From: an uncultured bacterium
GTDB taxonomy: Bacteria; Actinomycetota; Actinomycetes; S36-B12
DNA length: 10,768 bases
NCBI GenBank assembly: GCA_903908025.1
Contig: CAIVQM010000122.1
Span: 1-10,768, forward strand
Reading direction: 5' to 3'
Position 1 is the first letter of the stretch; the number at the start of each line of letters is the position of its first letter. The translations under genes were made by a program, and so were the position numbers. This document shows, piece after piece, positions 1 through 5,886 of the stretch. The notes under the pieces were generated by a model. It searched no databases. It saw only the letters and a program-made list of their open reading frames with translations, and was not told where the DNA came from.

Positions 1-17
1 ACTACACACGCAAGGAG

Positions 18-60
18 TGGGGCGGGTCGGGCTCGAACCGACGACGACCAGATTATGAGT
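18..60 (-). tRNA. Truncated tRNA-Met(CAT), 3' part only; probable integration attachment site
   Basis: Read on the minus strand, 59 to 53 is a seven-base anticodon loop with CAT at 57 to 55. It is followed by the 3' anticodon stem TCTGG (52-48), a five-base variable loop, a perfect T arm (GTCGG / TTCGAGC / CCGAC, 42-26), the 3' acceptor strand CCGCCCC (25-19) and discriminator A (18). No CCA is encoded. The 5' half is missing: the expected CCAGA stem partner would begin at 64, but the match stops at 60, and no D arm or GGGGCGG acceptor strand lies within the next 60 bases. Tyrosine recombinases that insert in the anticodon loop leave exactly this kind of 3' duplicate at the end of the element away from the rebuilt tRNA. 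An old partial duplication is the alternative. The fragment cannot make a working tRNA. Confidence 0.75.
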
Positions 61-139
61 TCCACAGGTGCATCCATTCGGAGCCTCTGACATGGCCCGA
101 ATAGCGTTACTTAGCAACATGTTTGACCCTTCCGCGTCG

Positions 140-508
140 TCACCAAGAGTAGCGCATTCCCCCAATTCTGGGGGAAACGGGGGAATTCTGGGACGCCCCT
201 CTCCCGACCCTCTTAGCACGACAGATGACGCACGGTAGGCACGCCACTTCCGTCAGCCCAACACCGAGGTCCTTCGGTGCGAACCCGACGTCGAACTGGA
301 CAAGAGTCGTGGGCAAGCCGCTACTCAGGGGCCGAATACCGGGAACCTCACCGGTCCCACTTGGTCTGCTGATGCGCGCCACGTGAGCCACAGACATCAC
401 CGACCAGCTGCCGTCGTCCAGAACTCCCTTGACGTCGCCGACGCAGAGCCGCCTTGCGGAACTGTGACCACACCTCGGCAGAACTCCGACTGAACCGCAT
501 TCGGCCAT
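140..508 (-). CDS. Hypothetical 122-residue reading frame, doubtful
   Basis: This frame begins with ATG 67 bases after the stop of the membrane Fe-S protein gene and ends in TGA next to the hairpin repeat. A GGGAG lies about ten bases before the ATG, a mediocre ribosome binding site. Third codon positions are fairly GC-rich, as in the real genes nearby, but the protein is rich in Gly, Arg, Ser and Pro and I recognise no domain, membrane segment or signal peptide. Three cysteines at residues about 90 to 96 do not form a known metal site. It could be a small island gene, a remnant of a longer gene, or chance. The whole stretch from 61 to 575 holds no better candidate on either strand. Confidence 0.22.
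   Translation of the reverse strand: MAECGSVGVLPRCGHSSARRLCVGDVKGVLDDGSWSVMSVAHVARISRPSGTGEVPGIRPLSSGLPTTLVQFDVGFAPKDLGVGLTEVACLPCVICRAKRVGRGASQNSPVSPRIGGMRYSW
156..186. repeat. C-run/G-run repeat with two alternative hairpins
   Basis: A C-run at 159-163 is followed by two G-runs (170-174 and 179-183), each ahead of or behind an AATTCT unit (164-169 and 184-189). ATTCCCCC (156-163) can pair with GGGGGAAT (179-186) over eight bases, or TTCCCCC (157-163) with GGGGGAA (170-176) over seven. The two pairings exclude each other. No T-run follows on either strand, so a standard intrinsic terminator is not supported. It lies about 100 bases from the tRNA remnant, where recombination arm sites could occur, but that link is only a guess. 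Confidence 0.4.
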
Positions 509-575
509 GCAGGCATCACTCCCAGCGAGGCCGAACTCTCACAGGTCAGCGGGATGTCTGCGCGGCAACTGTCCA

Positions 576-2669
576 CTACGAGCCGATAGGCCCGGCTGAT
601 TCCTCGGCAGGCAGCCCCGCCGCAACAAGTTCCGCGAGATCAGCGATCTTCGGTGGCGGCTTGTCGCCAGTTGAGGAACTGGCTGCGTCCTCAAGCATGC
701 CAAGACAGAACGGGCAGGCCGTCGCAACAGTATCGGCTCCGACCGCTGTGATTTGCAGAAGGCGAAGGCCCGACACGGTCCTTTCCTCGGGAACCTTGTA
801 GAAGTAGTTGGCCCCACCGGCGCCACAACAGAAAGACTTGTCACGCGACTGCTCGAGTTCGACGAAGTCCTCGCCGGCAGCGAACTTCGCTACCTGACGC
901 GGGGGCTCGTAGACGCCGCTGAGCCGACCCAGATTGCATGGGTCGTGATAGGTCAACTTCCCGGTGGCCCCAGACGCGGGGTTAGGTACGCGCCCTTCCG
1001 CAATCAGGTCAGCCAGCAAAGCGCTGTGATGCACAATCTCCATGTCGGACCCAAACTGCGGGTAGTCCTTCTCGAGAGTCGACATGCAATGAGGGCAATG
1101 CGTCAGTACTTTACGGATGTTGTGTGCACGAAACGTCTCGATATTCTCCATGGCCCGGACCTGGAACCCCGCCTCATCACCAAGCTTGCGCTGGCTCTCC
1201 CCCAGGCATCGCTCTTCGTTGCCCAGTACGGCAAATGAGATACCCGCGTAGCGCAGAATCCGAATCATGGCTATCGCCACGCCTCTTGCCCTTTGATCGT
1301 AAGAGGCCATACAGCCGATCCAGTAGAGATACTCAGCGTCGGGGGCCTCGGAAACAGTTGGCACGCCCATCTCGGCCAGCCAGTCAGAGCGCTGGTAGGA
1401 AGGTAGGCCGAGGGGGTTGTTGTTCCGCTCCAAACCCGAGAGCAGGGCGGCCTGGCGCTCGTCGACCCTGCCTCCCTCAACAAGGTGGCGCCGCAGTTCG
1501 ACGATGGTGCCTGGCTGATCAATGATGGCGGGGCACTCTTGTGCACATGCGCCGCATGAAAGGCACGACCAAGCAGTGGCTTCGGTAAGGACGCCACGTA
1601 CGAAGACATCCTGTTCAGGGGGCTGCCCCTCCCCGACATTCGTCCGCAGATCTGCACCGAGAGCCTGGATCAACAGTCTCGGCGAGAGATCGCGCCCCGC
1701 GGCCTGGGCCGGACACACGGCTTCGCAGCGTCCGCAGTCAATGCAGGCATCCAACATGAAGCGGCGGTCCCACGATAGTTCCGATGGACTGCCGAAACCG
1801 GACTTGATCCCATCGAGATCGCCATCCGAGGCGATAATCGACGGCAGGTCGAATGGCGTGCGAAGAGCGCCTGGCTGACGGGCGGCCTGCAAAGCGATAT
1901 TGATTGGCAGGATCAGGATGTGGTCGAGCATCAACAGCGGTACCACGGCGATGACCGCAAAGACGACGATCACATGTAGAGCCCAGATGGTCTCGTACGC
2001 CCCAACCGCATGCGTTCCCAAGATCGGCTTGAGCACGACAGAAATCGTGTGCCCGGCATACGACCATCCACCCCACGGCACCGGATGAGTTAGGAGGCGG
2101 AGTGCCTCAAGGAGAAGCCCGCTAACGCTGAAGTACAAGAGAAGGCCGTATACAAGGTGGATCGACCGGCGGCCACCCAGATGGGTCGGCTTGAGGTGAT
2201 ATCGCCGCCACATTGCAAGCGCTGTGCCAGCGATGAGGGCGAGAGCTGCAGTGTCGAGCACCACCTCGTATCCGAGGTAGAACCAGCCGTGGAGGAAGGT
2301 GTAGTTAAAGAGCGGTTCGGTGAAGTCGTGTTCGACGGCAATGAGACTGGTCCCGACGAGCAGAGCCGCAAAGGATCCGAAGATCAGCAGATGAAGGCAT
2401 GAACCTAGCCGGTCACGGCGAACCCGCTTCTGGCCGAAGACGTCGCCAAGAACTCGACGTCCCACGAGTCCAGGGTCGGCGCGCACGGCAGCGGAAAGCC
2501 CGCTGAATGCCTGCCGCACGGACGTTCCAGACCGCTCGATGCGCCTCTTGAAGAGCCAGCCGAACACGATAACGCTGGGGACTAGAGCCACATAGAGCAC
2601 CATCGGAAGCCAACCAGGCAGCCCCGGCATGAAATCGCGGACTGGTGGGCCAATGAGTTCGCTATCCAC
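576..2669 (-). CDS. Membrane Fe-S/cytochrome-b-like ETF:menaquinone oxidoreductase (FadF/EtfD type)
   Basis: This 697-residue membrane protein most likely takes electrons from reduced ETF and passes them to menaquinone. Residues about 20 to 262 hold about five hydrophobic segments resembling the nitrate-reductase gamma/HdrE cytochrome b domain. Two classic [4Fe-4S] motifs follow: C309-x2-C312-x2-C315-x3-C319-P and C369-x2-C372-x2-C375-x3-C379-P. Then come two CCG-type domains. In the first (C453, C488, C525, C528), ERCLG replaces the usual CCG, as I recall for M. tuberculosis Rv0338c. The second is complete (C578, C614-C615, C652, C655). Length is close to Bacillus FadF (about 700) and shorter than Rv0338c. 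The start is GTG, three bases after the etfA stop, with only a weak ribosome site, suggesting translational coupling; an ATG at codon 14 is possible but would change little. It is the last gene of the operon. The family call is firm; the quinone partner is inferred from relatives. Confidence 0.9.
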   Translation of the reverse strand: MDSELIGPPVRDFMPGLPGWLPMVLYVALVPSVIVFGWLFKRRIERSGTSVRQAFSGLSAAVRADPGLVGRRVLGDVFGQKRVRRDRLGSCLHLLIFGSFAALLVGTSLIAVEHDFTEPLFNYTFLHGWFYLGYEVVLDTAALALIAGTALAMWRRYHLKPTHLGGRRSIHLVYGLLLYFSVSGLLLEALRLLTHPVPWGGWSYAGHTISVVLKPILGTHAVGAYETIWALHVIVVFAVIAVVPLLMLDHILILPINIALQAARQPGALRTPFDLPSIIASDGDLDGIKSGFGSPSELSWDRRFMLDACIDCGRCEAVCPAQAAGRDLSPRLLIQALGADLRTNVGEGQPPEQDVFVRGVLTEATAWSCLSCGACAQECPAIIDQPGTIVELRRHLVEGGRVDERQAALLSGLERNNNPLGLPSYQRSDWLAEMGVPTVSEAPDAEYLYWIGCMASYDQRARGVAIAMIRILRYAGISFAVLGNEERCLGESQRKLGDEAGFQVRAMENIETFRAHNIRKVLTHCPHCMSTLEKDYPQFGSDMEIVHHSALLADLIAEGRVPNPASGATGKLTYHDPCNLGRLSGVYEPPRQVAKFAAGEDFVELEQSRDKSFCCGAGGANYFYKVPEERTVSGLRLLQITAVGADTVATACPFCLGMLEDAASSSTGDKPPPKIADLAELVAAGLPAEESAGPIGS

Positions 2670-2672
2670 CAG

Positions 2673-3593
2673 TTATGCCGTTCGCGCTGCCAACGCCTCC
2701 ACCAGCCTGGGCACAATCTCATACAGATCCCCGACTACTGCAAGATCTGAGGCCTCAAATATGGGTGCGTTTGGATTGTTGTTGATGGCAACGATGTACT
2801 TGCTGTCCCGCATCCCTACTAAGTGCTGGATCTGACCGGATATGCCCACCGCAAAATAGAGGGCGGGCTTGACGGTCGTGCCGGTTAGCCCGACCTGATG
2901 CGGAAGTTCGAGCCATCGCAGATCCTCGACGATAGGTCGGGAGCATCCGAGATCGGCGCCTAGGGCCTCCGAGAGTCTGCCAATCATCGCTACGTCCTCT
3001 CGACTGCGCACGCCTCGACCGAAGGAGACGATCCGCTCAGCGCTGGACAGGTCACCCGTCTGATCCAGCGCCACCCGCGACATCAGTTCCTTTCCCGCCG
3101 GCATGGGAAGCAGACAAGGCTTCACGGCAACTTCAGATCCCGAAGCAGTGGCGCGGATGTCGACGGCTGCCGTCAAGAGAACGTGTGCGCGCTGGAGGAG
3201 CACGGTCACGATCGCGACACCCCCGTACGCCAGTCGGTCAGCGGTGATTCCCTCGCTGGATCGGCTGGCCGAGATCGTTTCAGGAGCGCAAGCCCCGTCC
3301 AGTCGGGCGGTCAATAGCGCGGTTATCTCGCGAAAGCGATGAGTCGCCGGAAGCACGATGATGTCGGCTCCCTGCTCCGCAGCGGCAGCAGCCAGGGCAT
3401 CAGCAACCCCTTCGGCCGTCTCAAGCGCAGGGCCGCCGATGGCAGTCGTACCGTCGGTGTTTGGCTCTTCAATGGCGGTGCCCGCTGCATCCGCGACAAC
3501 GATGGCGTGAACCTCCTCAGCGATGGATCGCGCGAGGCCGACAAGCCTTGACGCATCCAGATCAGGTTGGGTCACGACTAGAGCTCGACTCAT
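2673..3593 (-). CDS. etfA: Electron transfer flavoprotein alpha subunit
   Basis: EtfA forms a soluble heterodimer with EtfB and carries the redox-active FAD. The protein has 306 residues, normal for the family. The N-terminal part (1 to about 180) is the variable ETF alpha/beta fold. The conserved FAD domain follows: GRG at 192-194, QVGLTG at 233-238, the stretch GISGQIQH at 250-257, AINNNPNAPIF at 269-279 and VVGDLYEIVP at 286-295. The start ATG overlaps the etfB stop as ATGA (3590-3593), which supports coupled synthesis in equal amounts. The segment before QVGLTG reads RWLEL, and GISGQ rather than GISGA follows; both lean toward FixB-like alpha subunits, while the rest looks like ordinary EtfA, so I cannot assign a bifurcating role. 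The neighbouring dehydrogenase and quinone reductase suggest a carrier between the two. Confidence 0.95.
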   Translation of the reverse strand: MSRALVVTQPDLDASRLVGLARSIAEEVHAIVVADAAGTAIEEPNTDGTTAIGGPALETAEGVADALAAAAAEQGADIIVLPATHRFREITALLTARLDGACAPETISASRSSEGITADRLAYGGVAIVTVLLQRAHVLLTAAVDIRATASGSEVAVKPCLLPMPAGKELMSRVALDQTGDLSSAERIVSFGRGVRSREDVAMIGRLSEALGADLGCSRPIVEDLRWLELPHQVGLTGTTVKPALYFAVGISGQIQHLVGMRDSKYIVAINNNPNAPIFEASDLAVVGDLYEIVPRLVEALAARTA

Positions 3594-4375
3594 GAAAGAA
3601 CTCCTGCATTCTCGAGATTGGAGATGAGCTTCTGGACAACGTCGTCCGGCTCCCCTGTGAGGACTTCCTGTCTGCGAGGCTGCGCCGCCGGCCGAATTCC
3701 CACAATCCGCGTGGCAGCTGCTTGGGGCTGAAACAGCGCGTCGTCGAGGCCGACATCGCTGGCATTCAGAGTCGCAACCTTGCTCATCGAGACCTTCATG
3801 ACCTGAAGCGTGGTGACGGTGCGAGGCTCGTTAAGTGAACTCGAAACCGACAACACCGCCGGAAGCCTCACTCGGTAAGTCTCCTCAACGCCATCAGTTT
3901 GCCGATCCACGAGGACGCTAGCTCCATCGGCCGTAAGACCTGTCACCCCCCGAAGGAATGGCGAGTCGAGCGCAGCCGCCAAAATCCCAGGAACAAGGGA
4001 GTGATAGCCATCTTCCGAGACGTCACCGCTCAAGATGAGATCGAAAGGTCCCTGCGTGCGAGCAAGCCCTGCGAGAAGCGCCGCGGTCCCGGCTGGATCG
4101 ATTTCGCCTGCCCATGGTCCTGTCACGAGTACGGCACGATCAGCGCCTGCTGCTACGGCCGTCTTCATCGTCTTACCGGCTTCCTCGGGCCCGATACAGG
4201 CAATCACGACTTCGGCGCCTAGCTGCTCCCTTAGCCGCACGGCCGCTTCAAGAGCATGTTCGTCGTAGTTGTTGATCTTGGTGGGAGCCTGTCGCAGTCT
4301 CAGTTCCTTTGTGACCGGATCGAATCGGATTTCGGTCGTGTCAGGGACGTGCTTAACGCATACAAGAATGCGCAT
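3590..4375 (-). CDS. etfB: Electron transfer flavoprotein beta subunit
   Basis: EtfB pairs with EtfA; in most ETFs it binds AMP, and in bifurcating ones a second FAD. I place the start at 4375, giving 261 residues beginning MRILVCVKHVPDT, the standard EtfB opening, with GGAG about ten bases upstream. The frame stays open to 4426, but the 17 extra residues are unlike the family. Visible landmarks are KINNYDEHALE (33-43), AAGADRAVLV (75-84), the nucleotide-binding stretch SGDVSEDGYHSLVPG (116-130), and the ETF-beta signature region with D161-G-x-E and LPAVLSV (171-177). It follows the 74-residue gene after a 25-base gap and overlaps etfA by four bases. The usual DxxxxQVGP-type nucleotide loop is here DVSEDGYHSLVP, a modest deviation that may bear on which nucleotide is bound. 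Confidence 0.95.
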   Translation of the reverse strand: MRILVCVKHVPDTTEIRFDPVTKELRLRQAPTKINNYDEHALEAAVRLREQLGAEVVIACIGPEEAGKTMKTAVAAGADRAVLVTGPWAGEIDPAGTAALLAGLARTQGPFDLILSGDVSEDGYHSLVPGILAAALDSPFLRGVTGLTADGASVLVDRQTDGVEETYRVRLPAVLSVSSSLNEPRTVTTLQVMKVSMSKVATLNASDVGLDDALFQPQAAATRIVGIRPAAQPRRQEVLTGEPDDVVQKLISNLENAGVLS

Positions 4376-4400
4376 CGGTGAATCTCCGTCCGTGCGTGGG

Positions 4401-4625
4401 TCAGTGTGGACCGTGCTCCGACTCAATTTGCTCCACGCCTTCCGGCGGCTGGATCAACGAATCTGCGAAGTGGTCATGCATGTACTCGAGGTACCTATGT
4501 CGCTGAGCGATGATGCGATCTCGCTCGGGAGAGTTCATAAGCTGGTATGGCAGAGGTACGTTCTCGCCGCGTACCGCGGGCGCCACCTCCCAGTGACCGT
4601 CCTTCCAAATCGCCTGTTCGGTCAT
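4401..4625 (-). CDS. Small 74-residue protein of unknown function within the ETF operon
   Basis: I do not recognise this protein. It starts with ATG seven bases after a clear AGGGGA ribosome site, 37 bases beyond the stop of the Fe-S protein gene and 25 bases before etfB, so it sits neatly inside the operon. It has no cysteine, no signal peptide and no membrane segment, which argues against a ferredoxin or a membrane anchor. The C-terminal half is rich in His, Glu and Asp (about residues 43 to 74), with HRYLEYMHDHFAD likely helical, and the N-terminal part has aromatic residues in WKDGHWEV. It could be an assembly factor, a small subunit of the dehydrogenase/Fe-S complex, or a dispensable passenger. 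The position and the ribosome site support a real gene; the function is unknown. Confidence 0.7.
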   Translation of the reverse strand: MTEQAIWKDGHWEVAPAVRGENVPLPYQLMNSPERDRIIAQRHRYLEYMHDHFADSLIQPPEGVEQIESEHGPH

Positions 4626-4662
4626 CGCTGATTCCCCTTCTGGCTGGAGGTCTCCATGACCA

Positions 4663-5886
4663 TCAGTCCAATCCCATTGCCTGCGCGACGAGAGTCAGAA
4701 TGTGGACGGGCTCAATCGCGACGCCCGACCGGGCCCCAACGTCTGTGAGCTGGTCCTTGCAGTGGGGACAGGCAAGAACCAGCTGCGAGACTCCAAGGTC
4801 CGCAGCGGCCTGAAGGCGCTTGGCACCGATCTTGTATGAGGTATCAGGGTGGAGCGTCTTGAAGCTCGCGTTCCCCTTACCGCAGCAGTAACTCCACTGC
4901 TCAACAGGTGTCACGTCGATGTACGTAACTCCCGGCAACTTGCCGATGATTGAGCGCGGAGACTCGGTGATGCCGCAGATCTTGTTGAGGGTGCAGGGGT
5001 CGTGATAGCTCACCTTGCTGAATACCTCGCTCGCCGTCGCCTCGCCGAAGACGATCTGTCCATTGTTTGTCAATTCCTCTAGCACGTCGGTGATGAAAAC
5101 TACTTCGAAGGGCAGTTCACCGATGTGCGTCGTGTAGTCACGCGTGAAGTATGTGTAGTCGTGTGGGTTGATGATGATGACGCGCTTGGCACCGGCCTGC
5201 TCCAATGCGGCAACATTGTGGCGGCCCATCTCGACGAATGTCTCAAGGTTGACGTCGAGTAGCTCGCCCAGGGTCGCGCCTGGCCGCGGGAGGATCCCGA
5301 AGTCCACACCGGCAGCGGTCAGGATCTTGGCGGCGTTTCGGGGTATGTCCGTTGTCTCGAATGCGTTGAAGTAGTCGACGAAGAGCATCGTCTCGCCGGA
5401 CGTAGCTAGGTTGAGGCCGTCCGCCCACTTCGTTAGGTCCCCCTCGGGTCCCTCGAAGTAGGCAATGTATCGATCCACCGTGGCAACGATTTCCTCGTAC
5501 TTCTCGAAGCCGATCTCGGACGCGACGAGGTCGCGGCGTACCTTGCGCACCAGGTCCACGGTCGTCGTTGACGCACCGTAGAAGTCGCCGCCGAAAAGGG
5601 TGTTCGGGCAGCGAAGTTCACAAGCGCCACACTCCAAACAGTTGGTGATGGTCTCACGAATGTCAGCGAGTTCACCCATGCCCTGTGAGATCCCGAGCAA
5701 AGCGGTGTGAAACCCGTATGACGTGTGCGACTCGTCGCGATCGTCCTGATAGACGGGGCAGACTTCGCGGCAGAACTTGTGCCGGCAAGCGAAGACCGCG
5801 TAGCAGTCCTTGATGAGAGGAAGCGGGATGATCGTTCCCTCGATCTTCTCGTCATAGAACGGTTTGGAGCTCAGCTGCTGACTCAT
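4663..5886 (-). CDS. HdrD/GlcF-like Fe-S oxidoreductase subunit with one degenerate CCG domain
   Basis: This 407-residue soluble protein is the likely Fe-S partner of the FAD dehydrogenase encoded just before it, as GlcF is for GlcD. A first cysteine group is irregular: C28, C34, C39 and C43-P, spaced x5, x4, x3. The second is a classic [4Fe-4S] motif, C83-x2-C86-x2-C89-x3-C93-P. The C-terminal CCG domain is intact, with YHDPC (C298), C334-C335-G and CPHC (C373, C376). The preceding CCG-like repeat (about 165 to 250) has kept the fold-like pattern but lost its cysteines: RPGATLGE stands where CCG is expected and NPHDY where CPxC is expected. Its ATG overlaps the dehydrogenase stop as ATGA (5883-5886), indicating coupled synthesis. 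No membrane segment is visible. The role as electron relay to ETF is inferred from the operon. Confidence 0.88.
   Translation of the reverse strand: MSQQLSSKPFYDEKIEGTIIPLPLIKDCYAVFACRHKFCREVCPVYQDDRDESHTSYGFHTALLGISQGMGELADIRETITNCLECGACELRCPNTLFGGDFYGASTTTVDLVRKVRRDLVASEIGFEKYEEIVATVDRYIAYFEGPEGDLTKWADGLNLATSGETMLFVDYFNAFETTDIPRNAAKILTAAGVDFGILPRPGATLGELLDVNLETFVEMGRHNVAALEQAGAKRVIIINPHDYTYFTRDYTTHIGELPFEVVFITDVLEELTNNGQIVFGEATASEVFSKVSYHDPCTLNKICGITESPRSIIGKLPGVTYIDVTPVEQWSYCCGKGNASFKTLHPDTSYKIGAKRLQAAADLGVSQLVLACPHCKDQLTDVGARSGVAIEPVHILTLVAQAMGLD

Noticed and set aside
18..95. A complete tRNA-Met gene
   Set aside because: The T arm, acceptor 3' strand and anticodon loop fit perfectly, but the bases where the anticodon 5' stem, D arm and acceptor 5' strand should be do not pair or match.
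454..1525. Plus-strand frames opposite the membrane Fe-S protein
   Set aside because: The minus-strand gene has two Fe-S motifs and CCG domains in this stretch, and the plus-strand proteins show no domain or consistent ribosome site.
4376..4426. Longer EtfB with 17 extra N-terminal residues
   Set aside because: The ATG at 4375 has a ribosome site and gives the standard MRILVCVKHVPDT opening. The longer form would begin inside the 74-residue gene and looks unlike EtfB.
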